A stretch of 9,663 nt of DNA from an uncultured Collinsella sp. (GCA_902494935.1 CABUVH010000072.1:1-9663), one strand, 5' to 3'. Numbered from the stretch's first letter, positions 1 through 5,579 are shown. Numbers and translations are program-made. Notes: generated by a model from the letters alone, not told the origin.

Positions 1-82
1 CCACGGGTCAAGATGCACTAGGCCTGGACGAAGTCCGGGCCCGCGCCTTTAGACGCGAGCCCGGGGCCCGTGGGTTATACCC
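1..82. other. Structured non-coding segment, unassigned
   Basis: This stretch has no convincing open frame but folds well on paper. Bases 1-9 can pair with 65-73 (one G-U pair). Inside that closing stem are a 9-bp hairpin (21-29 with 33-41, loop GAA) and a short CGCG hairpin (42-45 with 54-57). A further small hairpin, GGG-TTATA-CCC, covers 72-82. The layout is a three-way junction and could be the 3' part of an RNA gene or of an intergenic palindrome that begins outside the window. I do not recognise the family: it lacks the conserved 3'-end motifs of RNase P RNA and the tRNA-like end of tmRNA. The direction is undetermined. Confidence 0.35.
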
Positions 83-90
83 TAAGAGCA

Positions 91-113
91 AACCACCCTT
101 TTTAAGGGTGGTT
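91..113 (+). terminator. Terminator-like hairpin
   Basis: A perfect 10-bp stem (91-100 with 104-113, arm AACCACCCTT) closes a TTT loop. The downstream side reads CTGATTT, a weak T-tract. On the minus strand the hairpin is followed by TGCTCTT, which is no better. It most likely ends a transcript coming from the left edge, possibly the structured segment at 1-82. Confidence 0.5.
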
Positions 114-148
114 CTGATTTGGTTCGCGCCATGTGGGGGTGGTGGCGA

Positions 149-351
149 CGTGCATTTTTGCGAGTATTCTGCAATCGAAGGCCACTGCATACCGACTTCG
201 GGCGAAAAATCGGGATTTCTCGATGTTTTCTACGAATGATGGGCGGGGTTATGGGCTGACAGCGTTTGATTTGCAGGGATATTCGCGGTCTTTGGCATTT
301 ATCGTGGCGCCCGAAGTCCTTGGTTATGTTGAATACTCCTAAAAATGCACG
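149..351. repeat. 203-bp element with inverted terminal repeats
   Basis: The ends are 21-nt inverted repeats, 149-169 and 331-351, matching at 19 of 21 positions (CGTGCATTTTT, two mismatches, GAGTATTC). A second nested pair, GACTTCGGGCG at 194-204 and its complement at 308-318, is perfect over 11 bp. Most of the element can therefore fold into one long interrupted stem. It is less GC-rich than the genes nearby. No target duplication is obvious outside the ends. This organisation suits a small non-autonomous repeat of the MITE or large REP type. A 69-codon GTG-started open frame crosses it (133-342) but has no clear ribosome binding site. Only the palindromic structure is seen; mobility is inferred. 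Confidence 0.6.
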
Positions 352-381
352 GTGCTTAGAGGGGGACCTTCGCAACAAAGG

Positions 382-420
382 AAACCGCCCCGTCGAAGTA
401 TGCATTCGACGGGGCGGTTT
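382..420 (-). terminator. Terminator of the lemA gene
   Basis: A perfect 16-bp stem (382-397 with 405-420) closes a 7-nt loop. On the minus strand the stem ends in GGGGCGGTTT and continues CCTTTGTTG, a modest T-rich tail, 37 bp after the lemA stop codon. On the plus strand the tail is TTTATGC, so the hairpin could also act in the other direction, but the minus-strand gene is the obvious client. Confidence 0.75.
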
Positions 421-456
421 ATGCATATACCCGATTAAGGATACGCTGCGGATCTG

Positions 457-1008
457 TTAGAACTTGACGGTCGGTGCCTGGCGGGCAGCTTCGGCGGCTT
501 CGAAGCCCTGGCGCTCCTTAAACTGGAAGATGCCGGCAAAGATGACGGCCGGGAAGGTCTGGATGGCGTTGTTGTAGCTAAGCACGCAGTCGTTGTAGCT
601 CTGACGCGCGTAGCTCACCTTGTTCTCGGTGTCCTCGAGCGTGGCTTGGAGCTGCGTAAAGTTGGTGTTCGCCTTAAGATCGGGGTAAGCCTCGGCCACG
701 GCGAAGAGCTGGCGCAGGGCGCCGGTCAGCACGTTGTCGGCTTCCATCTTGGCTTCGGGCGTGGTGGCGCTTACGGCGGCGTTGCGCGCGTTGACCACGG
801 CGGCAAGCGTGTCCTGCTCGTGTTTGGCGTAGCCCTTGACGGTTTCGACCAGGTTAGGGATCAGGTCGTTGCGGCGCTGCAGCTGCGTGTCGATGTTCTG
901 CCAGGCGTTATCAATGCGATTGCGCTTGGTGACCATGTTGTTGTAGATGCCGGCGATGGCGCAGACAATCACAACGACAACAACGATACCGATGATGACG
1001 GGAATCAT
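457..1008 (-). CDS. lemA: LemA family membrane protein
   Basis: This 183-residue protein matches the LemA family in length and layout. A very hydrophobic N-terminal segment (about residues 4-22, rich in Ile and Val) anchors it, with a short cytoplasmic N-terminus. Then comes the family core beginning near VTKRNRIDNAWQNID and RRNDLIPNLVETVKGYA, which is highly typical, followed by helical stretches ending with the conserved PAVIFAGIFQFKERQGFE. The family folds as a long helical bundle exposed outside the cytoplasm; its molecular function is not settled, although it often sits beside TPM-domain or HtpX-like membrane proteins. No such partner is in this window, and the gene appears to be a single-gene unit with its own promoter and terminator. 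The ATG at 1008 is supported by a GGAG at 1014-1017 on the minus strand. Confidence 0.93.
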   Translation of the reverse strand: MIPVIIGIVVVVVIVCAIAGIYNNMVTKRNRIDNAWQNIDTQLQRRNDLIPNLVETVKGYAKHEQDTLAAVVNARNAAVSATTPEAKMEADNVLTGALRQLFAVAEAYPDLKANTNFTQLQATLEDTENKVSYARQSYNDCVLSYNNAIQTFPAVIFAGIFQFKERQGFEAAEAARQAPTVKF

Positions 1009-1069
1009 GGTGTCTCCGTTTCGAATGGCCGCGGCGTCTTCCGCCGGCTGCCGTTGGTGTAACGCTACT

Positions 1070-1075
1070 AGTATA
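1070..1075 (-). promoter_or_regulatory. Probable -10 box of the lemA promoter
   Basis: On the minus strand the hexamer is TATACT, five of six matches to consensus, about 60 bp before the lemA start codon. No good -35 box lies at the usual spacing (best is TTCGGT about 18 bp upstream), so the promoter may be weak or depend on an activator. Confidence 0.4.
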
Positions 1076-1220
1076 CCCGCAACCTTTGGCGATACCGAAC
1101 TTTCCGGTAAGCGTTATGTTTCCACCAAGGTAAGGCCACTCGCCAGGGGGTGGGCGATACAGGTGTAAGATATGCGACAGATTAGTGAGCGTTGTCTTCT
1201 CCTTGAGGAGGGCGATATAT

Positions 1221-1805
1221 ATGGACCTTCGCATCAAGAAAACCTATCGGGCCCTGTTCGAGGCCTTTACCGAGCTGCTCGAAGAGCATCGGTTTGAGGA
1301 CGTGACGGTTGCCATGCTGTGCGACCGCGCTATGATTCGTCGGACGACGTTCTACAAGCACTTCCGCGACAAAAACGATTACTTTGCCTTCTATATCGAT
1401 GAACTCATGTCGGGCCTGCCGCAAAAGCGGGCCGATGCGGATGGCGCGGAGGGCGCCGAGGACGTACGCACGCTTCGCCACGAAGTGTTCGCCGATGCCA
1501 TGGATCTGATTCTGGCGCATGAGCAGCTCATGGATAACATTTTGGCGAGCAGCATGTCGGGTATGCTGACCAGCATGATTTGCGACCGCATCGCGCGCTC
1601 CATACGCGGGCGCGTGATGATCGCGCTTGACGAGGACGCGCTCGCGCCCGTATCGCTCGAGACAACGTCTGAGTTTGTCGCCGGCGGTATTATTCGACTC
1701 TTTACCATGTGGTGGGAATCGGGCCACGTACTAGAGCGCCGATCCGAAATCGCCGACGTGGTCGATGCGCTGTTCGAGCGGACCATGACGCCGGTGAGTC
1801 ACTAA
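1221..1805 (+). CDS. TetR/AcrR-type transcriptional regulator
   Basis: This is a 194-residue DNA-binding protein, a usual length for TetR regulators. The N-terminal domain (about residues 5-55) holds the helix-turn-helix: VTVAMLCDRAMIRRTTFYKHF at about 28-48, with the TTFYKHF recognition-helix ending typical of the family, followed by DKNDY. The C-terminal ligand and dimerisation part is divergent and predicts no ligand. The start at ATG 1221 is chosen because GAGGAGG (1205-1211) lies 9 bp upstream; an in-frame GTG at 1185 has no such site. The gene diverges from lemA and is followed at once by a tRNA gene on the other strand, so its targets are not obvious from context. It might act on itself, on lemA or on distant genes. 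The ABC exporter genes are over 4 kb away and need not be connected. Confidence 0.88.
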   Translation: MDLRIKKTYRALFEAFTELLEEHRFEDVTVAMLCDRAMIRRTTFYKHFRDKNDYFAFYIDELMSGLPQKRADADGAEGAEDVRTLRHEVFADAMDLILAHEQLMDNILASSMSGMLTSMICDRIARSIRGRVMIALDEDALAPVSLETTSEFVAGGIIRLFTMWWESGHVLERRSEIADVVDALFERTMTPVSH

Positions 1806-1808
1806 GAG

Positions 1809-1898
1809 TGGCGGAGAGAGGGGGATTCGAACCCCCGGAACGCTCTCGCGCTCAACGGTTTTCAAGACCGCCGCATTCAACCGCTCTGCCATCTCTCC
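1809..1898 (-). tRNA. tRNA-Ser(UGA)
   Basis: Read on the minus strand, the gene starts GGAGAGATGG and ends TCTCTCCGCCA, so acceptor arms GGAGAGA and TCTCTCC pair fully and the CCA end is encoded. The anticodon loop CTTGAAA gives anticodon UGA, flanked by a GCGGT/ACCGT stem. A long variable arm (GAGCGC, GAGA loop, GCGTTC) marks a class II tRNA, and the T arm is GGGGG-TTCGAAT-CCCCC. Total length is 90 nt including CCA. It reads UCA and, by wobble, other UCN serine codons. It lies 3 bp after the regulator stop codon, in the opposite direction, and 51 bp from the start of the tadA fusion. Confidence 0.97.
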
Positions 1899-1908
1899 GT
1901 GAGTCGTA

Positions 1909-1934
1909 ATGATAGCATCGTTTTGAATTTGCAA
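1909..1934 (-). promoter_or_regulatory. Candidate tRNA-Ser promoter
   Basis: On the minus strand a TATCAT (-10, five of six matches, 1909-1914) sits 10 bp before the mature tRNA 5' end. The closest -35-like hexamer is TTGCAA (1929-1934), but the spacing is only 14 bp, so the -35 call is doubtful. The 51-bp gap is shared with the tadA fusion gene reading the other way. Confidence 0.35.
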
Positions 1935-1949
1935 CAGGGAAGGCGAACG

Positions 1950-3731
1950 ATGACGACCACCGAAATCGACGAGAAGTTCATGCGCGAGGCACTGGCGGAG
2001 GCGCGCGCCGCCGCTGCGGTGGGCGAGGTGCCGATCGGTGCCGTAGTGGTGCGCGCGGGTGAGATTGTCGCGCGGGCGCATAATCGCCGCGAGCTCGACC
2101 AGGACCCTTCGGCGCATGCCGAGTTTGCGGCCCTATGTGCCGCCGCGCAGTCGCTCGGTCGTTGGCGCCTCTCCGATTGCACGGTCTACGTGACGCTCGA
2201 GCCCTGCTGCATGTGCGCGGGGCTTATGGTCAACGCGCGCGTGGGGCGCTGCGTGTATGGCGCGGCCGATGCCAAGGCCGGCGCGCTGGGTTCGCTGTAT
2301 GACCTGAATGCCGATTCGCGCCTGAATCATCGGTTTAATGTGACCGCCGGCGTGCTGGCAGACGAGTGCCGCGCGGTGCTAAGCGGTTATTTTAGTGGGC
2401 TGCGTGGCACCGATGGTGCTGGCTGCGGTTGTGGGGCCGATCTTGAGGCACATGCCGCCCACGCCGAGGCGCTCGCGGGTGTTGGGAATCTTGCCGACGA
2501 GACGGTCGACTTTGGTCCCGTGCAGCGGCGGCCCCGCCGTGTGCTGCTGGCGATTGATTCCTTTAAGGGCGGCGTTTCGAGCGCGCAGGCGGAGGAGGCC
2601 GTTGCCGAAGGCGTGCGCCGTGCGTGGCCCGATGCCGAGGTGCGCGCATTGCCGCTGGCAGATGGTGGCGAGGGAACGCTCGATGCCGTTGCCGCGTGCG
2701 GCGGTGAGGTCGTGGCATGTGAAGTCGCAGGCCCCTTGGGCGACCGCGTGTCTGCCCGGATGCTGGTGGACGGCGAGCACGAGTCGGCTGTAATTGAGAT
2801 GGCCGAGGCGGCGGGTATTGGGTATTCGCCCTGCACGGAATCGGCGGCGCTAGCGGCTTCGACCTATGGCGTGGGCGAGCTCATACTTCGCGCGGTTCGC
2901 GCGGGTGCAAAGACGATCTATATTGGCTTGGGTGGCAGCGCCACCAACGACGGTGGCGCCGGCATGCTGCAGGCGCTGGGCGCCCACCTTGTCGATGAGT
3001 GTGGCTGCAATATCGCCCCCGGTCTCGCGGGCCTTGAACACGTGGCGAGTATCGATTTGGCACCGGCGCTTCGGGCGCTGAATGGCGTGCGTATCGTTGT
3101 GCTTTCGGATGTCGAGAATCCGCTCGTAGGGCGTCGTGGGGCACTTGCAGTGTTTGGCGGGCAAAAGGGCCTGCCGGCGGGTGATGCCGAGGTGCTGCGC
3201 AGGTACGACTGCTGGATGGTCGGCTATGGCCGCCTGCTCGATGCGGCGATTGCCGGGGTGCGGGCTCAGGGGTTGTTGCGCGCGCCCGAGGGTGTGCGGA
3301 CATTTGGCTCGGTGCTCGGTGTACCCGGTGCCGGCGCCGCCGGCGGCCTGGGCGCCGCACTGCTAGCGCTCGGCGCGGAGCTACGCTCGGGCGTGGAGAC
3401 GGTGCTTGATCTGATTGGGTTTGACGAGCGCGTGCGCGATGCCGACCTGGTCATAACGGGCGAGGGCAATATGGATGAGCAATCCGCTGCCGGTAAGGCG
3501 CCGGTGGGCGTGGCCCGTCGTGCGAAGCGATATGGCAAGCCGGTGGTCGCCGTCGTGGGCGGTCGTGCCGACAATTTGGATGCGGTGTATGGTCGGGGCA
3601 TCGACTTGGTTCTGCCGGTCTGCCGCAGGCCCATGCCTCTTGACCAAGCGCTCGACCCCCAGGAAGCCACAACCAACCTCATCTGCGCCGGTGAAGCAGC
3701 CGCCCAAGCCTACGACCTCGCCCGCCTCTAA
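1950..3731 (+). CDS. tadA: TadA tRNA adenosine deaminase fused to glycerate 2-kinase
   Basis: One 593-residue open frame carries two enzymes. Residues 1-152 are a TadA-type deaminase, which converts A34 of tRNA-Arg(ACG) to inosine. The zinc site is complete: H56-A-E58 with the proton-shuttle glutamate, and P85-C-C-M-C89 supplying the cysteines. Residues 153-195 form a Gly/Ala/His-rich linker containing CGCG. Residues 196-593 are a full-length glycerate kinase of the GarK/GlxK family, making 2-phosphoglycerate from D-glycerate. It shows DSFKG (203-207), PLADGGEGT (235-243), GLGGSATNDGG (326-336) and TGEGNMDE (503-510). ATG 1950 is preferred because GGGAAGG (1937-1943) precedes it; the frame is also open from GTG 1899, inside the tRNA promoter area. 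No stop, frame change or convincing internal start with a ribosome binding site separates the domains. Fusion of these two activities has no obvious pathway logic. Domain assignments are firm; whether the product stays joined is unknown. Confidence 0.93.
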   Translation: MTTTEIDEKFMREALAEARAAAAVGEVPIGAVVVRAGEIVARAHNRRELDQDPSAHAEFAALCAAAQSLGRWRLSDCTVYVTLEPCCMCAGLMVNARVGRCVYGAADAKAGALGSLYDLNADSRLNHRFNVTAGVLADECRAVLSGYFSGLRGTDGAGCGCGADLEAHAAHAEALAGVGNLADETVDFGPVQRRPRRVLLAIDSFKGGVSSAQAEEAVAEGVRRAWPDAEVRALPLADGGEGTLDAVAACGGEVVACEVAGPLGDRVSARMLVDGEHESAVIEMAEAAGIGYSPCTESAALAASTYGVGELILRAVRAGAKTIYIGLGGSATNDGGAGMLQALGAHLVDECGCNIAPGLAGLEHVASIDLAPALRALNGVRIVVLSDVENPLVGRRGALAVFGGQKGLPAGDAEVLRRYDCWMVGYGRLLDAAIAGVRAQGLLRAPEGVRTFGSVLGVPGAGAAGGLGAALLALGAELRSGVETVLDLIGFDERVRDADLVITGEGNMDEQSAAGKAPVGVARRAKRYGKPVVAVVGGRADNLDAVYGRGIDLVLPVCRRPMPLDQALDPQEATTNLICAGEAAAQAYDLARL

Positions 3732-3746
3732 AACCCAACTCCCTAT

Positions 3747-3815
3747 AAGTTGCGGTGGAATAGTTCCTGTTTGGCGGCTCAGGCGGCAAAAACAGGAACT
3801 ATTCCACCGCAACTT
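3747..3815. repeat. Perfect palindrome, 26-bp arms
   Basis: Arms 3747-3772 and 3790-3815 are perfect inverted copies over 26 bp, around a 17-nt loop rich in GGCGGC. It starts 15 bp after the stop codon of the tadA fusion gene. No T-tract follows on either strand, so it is not a textbook terminator, though so strong a hairpin in the transcript could end transcription or protect the 3' end. The lack of any mismatch suggests a recently copied or maintained repeat. Confidence 0.85.
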
Positions 3816-3878
3816 CGAGAATGGCTATCCGAGGCTGGCCGCCTTGGGCTTTGGGTCGGACCGTCCGCCATGAAATGC

Positions 3879-4015
3879 GGCCATCTACTACGTTTAGCCG
3901 AGCACCCTTGACCATCCCGGATTTTGTGAAATTAAAACCGCAGGTAGAAAGCTTGCCGATTTTCGAAAAAGCCGGCTATGGTTGACCCCTGCGGCCTAAA
4001 CGTAGTAGATAGGCC
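3879..4015. repeat. 137-bp element with inverted ends
   Basis: The ends are inverted: GGCCATCTACTACGTTTAG at 3879-3897 and its complement at 3996-4015, matching except for one extra base in the right copy. Inner segments also pair: CCGCAGG (3938-3944) with CCTGCGG (3988-3994), and ACCAT-CCGG (3911-3920) with CCGG-ATGG (3972-3982), as alternative folds. The interior is AT-richer than the genes. No open frame of note is present. It resembles a small non-autonomous repeat and lies 23 bp before the insertion sequence. Confidence 0.7.
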
Positions 4016-4038
4016 CCTTTTGTGGCACGGCAGCAGAC

Positions 4039-4063
4039 GGGACTGCGGACAAAAAGTTGGACC
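4039..4063 (+). repeat. IS left inverted repeat
   Basis: It matches the complement of 5300-5324 at 20 of 25 positions: the outer 12 bases (GGGACTGCGGAC) and the inner 7 (TTGGACC) are identical, with the differences in an A-rich centre. The inner end also takes part in a hairpin upstream of the transposase start. Confidence 0.85.
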
Positions 4064-4087
4064 ATCAGGTCCGGTTTGGAGTCCGCA
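4044..4087 (+). promoter_or_regulatory. Hairpin masking the transposase start
   Basis: TGCGGAC (4044-4050) is the exact complement of GTCCGCA (4081-4087), and inside it GGACC (4059-4063) pairs with GGTCC (4068-4072) around ATCA. The outer stem covers the last base of the GGAG ribosome site (4078-4081) and the first base of the ATG. Only a transcript entering from outside the element would contain the left strand of this stem, so it would suit control against read-through. The pairing is seen; the role is inferred by analogy with IS10. Confidence 0.45.
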
Positions 4088-5298
4088 TGACATACAGTAG
4101 AGCCGTAGTAGAGAGGGCCGGGGAGCTACGCCGCTCCGGGCTCTCGTGCAGGGAGATAGCCCGGGAGCTCGACGGGCCGAGCAAGAGCGCCGTCGCGCGC
4201 TGGACGAGGGCCGGGGCCGCGGGCGGAACCGTCGGGAGGGCGGTCGCGAAGATGGATCTGCCGAAGGTCGTCGGGGACGGTCCGGTGTACCCCGACATCG
4301 ACCCGGACGACAAGGACGCCCTGATAGAGCGCCTCGTCCTGGAGAACGCCGTCCTCAGGGCGGTGAACGACGTTTTAAAAGCCGCGAGCCTCGACGGGAT
4401 GTCGAACAGGGAGAAGACCCTGGTGATAGACCGCCTGAGGCCTGCGGGGAAGTGGTCCTTGAGAGAACTCACGAGTTCCTTGGGGATATCAAAGAGCTCC
4501 TATGAGTACCAGCACACGGCCATCGCGAGGCCCGACCGGCTCGCGGCCCTGCGCGCGCTCGTGCGCAGGGTATTCACCGAGGACGGCGAGGGGGCGCGGG
4601 GGTACCGCTTCGTGACGGCGCGCCTGCGCGAGCTCGACGAGCCCGTGCGCGCCTCGGAGAAGGTCGTCCTCCGCATCATGCGCGAGGAGGGCCTGGTCCC
4701 CAGGTGGATGAGGAGGAAGAGGAGGCCCTACAGCTCCTATGCGGGCGAGCCGACGCCGGCCCCGCCGAACCTCGTGCGCCGCGACTTCCGCTCGGCCCTG
4801 CCGAACTTCCTGTGGCTCACCGACATCACCGAGTTCAGGCTGCCCTCCGGCAGGAAGGTCTACCTGTCGGCCATCAGGGACTGCTTCGACTCCTCGGTCG
4901 TGGCGTGGAGGGCCGGCGAGAGGCCGGACGCCGCGCTCGCCAACTCGACGCTCGAGGACGCCTGCGCGCTGCTCGCGCCCGGCGAGCGCCCCGTCATCCA
5001 CTCCGACCGCGGCGGCCACTACCGCTGGCCCGGCTGGATCTCGATCTGCGAGGGGCACGGCCTCGCCAGGAGCATGTCCGCCAAGGGCTGCAGCCCGGAC
5101 AACGCGGCGATGGAGGGCTTCTTCGGCCTGCTCAAGAGGGAGTTCTGGCACGGCAGGGACTGGTCGGGCTGGACCCCCGCCCGCTTCATCGAGGAGCTCG
5201 GGGGCTGGATCGGCCGATACAATACGGAGAGGCGCAGCGATGCGCTCGGCGGCCGCACGCCGGCCGAGTTCCGCGCCGCGCTGGGAAGGGCCGCGTAA
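4087..5298 (+). CDS. IS3-family transposase, single-frame OrfAB
   Basis: The protein has 403 residues. An N-terminal helix-turn-helix (about 1-45, with GLSCREIARELDG and KSAVARW) binds the element ends. A leucine-rich coiled-coil-like segment follows (about 75-105). A helical HTH_21-type region (about 120-220, with GYRFVTARLRE) precedes the catalytic core. The core has D246 (WLTDITEF), D307 (HSDRGGHY) and E343 (CSPDNAAMEGFFGLLKREF), spaced 35 residues between the last two, as the IS3 family requires. Most IS3 elements make this protein by a -1 frameshift between orfA and orfB; here both parts lie in one frame. ATG 4087 has GGAG at 4078-4081; a TTG at 4057 lies inside the inverted repeat and is less likely. 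All catalytic residues are present, so the element may be active. Confidence 0.92.
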   Translation: MTYSRAVVERAGELRRSGLSCREIARELDGPSKSAVARWTRAGAAGGTVGRAVAKMDLPKVVGDGPVYPDIDPDDKDALIERLVLENAVLRAVNDVLKAASLDGMSNREKTLVIDRLRPAGKWSLRELTSSLGISKSSYEYQHTAIARPDRLAALRALVRRVFTEDGEGARGYRFVTARLRELDEPVRASEKVVLRIMREEGLVPRWMRRKRRPYSSYAGEPTPAPPNLVRRDFRSALPNFLWLTDITEFRLPSGRKVYLSAIRDCFDSSVVAWRAGERPDAALANSTLEDACALLAPGERPVIHSDRGGHYRWPGWISICEGHGLARSMSAKGCSPDNAAMEGFFGLLKREFWHGRDWSGWTPARFIEELGGWIGRYNTERRSDALGGRTPAEFRAALGRAA

Positions 5299-5299
5299 C

Positions 5300-5324
5300 G
5301 GTCCAAGAAATCGTCCGCAGTCCC
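5300..5324 (-). repeat. IS right inverted repeat
   Basis: This is the inverted partner of 4039-4063 (20 of 25 positions identical). It begins one base after the transposase stop codon, so the element has almost no right-hand non-coding sequence. Confidence 0.85.
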
Positions 5325-5334
5325 GGCCAGTCTT

Positions 5335-5403
5335 TTTGGGACGGGGCTTATTTGACCACCTGTCGATCTGATTGCCCAAGTAGTCAAAAAGCCCCGTCCC
5401 AAA
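5335..5403. repeat. Palindrome between the IS and the SRP RNA gene
   Basis: Arms TTTGGGACGGGGCTT... at 5335-5356 and its complement at 5383-5403 pair over 21 bp with one bulged base, around a 26-nt loop. It begins 10 bp after the IS end and stops 9 bp before the -35 box of the SRP RNA promoter. No T-tract follows on either strand. It may insulate the promoter from IS transcription, or simply be a dispersed repeat. Confidence 0.7.
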
Positions 5404-5412
5404 TTAGCTACC

Positions 5413-5441
5413 TTGCCCCATCGGGCGGGAGCGGGTAATAT
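5413..5441 (+). promoter_or_regulatory. SRP RNA promoter
   Basis: TTGCCC (5413-5418) and TAATAT (5436-5441) are separated by 17 bp. The predicted transcription start, about 7 bp after the -10 box, falls on 5448, exactly where the SRP RNA terminal helix begins. This agreement supports both calls. Confidence 0.8.
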
Positions 5442-5447
5442 ATATCG

Positions 5448-5571
5448 AGCGCCTAGCGCGTTCGATGGGTTCGGATGACGACATGTTCCGAATCTGGTCA
5501 GGTCCGGAAGGAAGCAGCCATAAGGAGCCTCTGTCGGGCATCCGGATCCATCGAGTGCGCAGGCGCTTTTT
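5448..5571 (+). ncRNA. ffs: Signal recognition particle RNA (4.5S type)
   Basis: The conserved domain IV is present: GGTCAGGTCCGGAAGGAAGC and following AGCC, at 5496-5519, containing the GGAA tetraloop region that binds Ffh. The flanks pair into the long rod: AGCGCCT (5448-5454) with AGGCGCT (5561-5567), GCGC with GCGC, TCGATGG with CCATCGA, and CGGATG (5472-5477) with CATCCG (5539-5544). The final helix runs straight into TTTTT (5567-5571), so the RNA probably ends by its own intrinsic terminator. At about 120 nt it is a small bacterial SRP RNA without the Alu domain. With Ffh it targets membrane proteins to FtsY and the Sec translocon. Its position after tadA matches an old bacterial gene order. 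Confidence 0.95.
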
Positions 5572-5579
5572 GGTGCCGC

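Larger units (their letters stand above)
4039..5324 (+). mobile_element. IS3-family insertion sequence, complete
   Basis: The element is 1,286 bp, bounded by 25-bp imperfect inverted repeats (20 of 25 identical) starting GGGACTGCGGAC. It carries one intact transposase gene. The family is clear from the DD(35)E integrase-type domain. The terminal TG/CA usual for IS3 elements would be at 4044 and 5319, with GGGAC/GTCCC as an outer extension; the exact boundary is therefore uncertain by five bases. I see no direct target duplication at either choice. It has replaced nothing visible and sits between two palindromes, about 90 bp before the SRP RNA promoter. Its coding region uses AGG for arginine often, unlike the host genes, which suggests a foreign origin. 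Confidence 0.88.

Noticed and set aside
133..342. A 69-codon GTG-started frame at the left
   Set aside because: It lies across the element with inverted ends and has no clear ribosome binding site. It may well be a chance frame in a repeat, so it is reported only as part of that element.
1899..1949. An upstream GTG start for the tadA fusion, adding 17 residues
   Set aside because: That start abuts the tRNA 5' end and lies over its promoter region, while ATG 1950 has a good ribosome site and leads straight into the usual TadA N-terminus.
4489..5379. Long frames on both strands overlapping the transposase gene
   Set aside because: They are Arg/Ala/Pro-rich shadows of a GC-rich gene whose own frame has the complete DDE motif.
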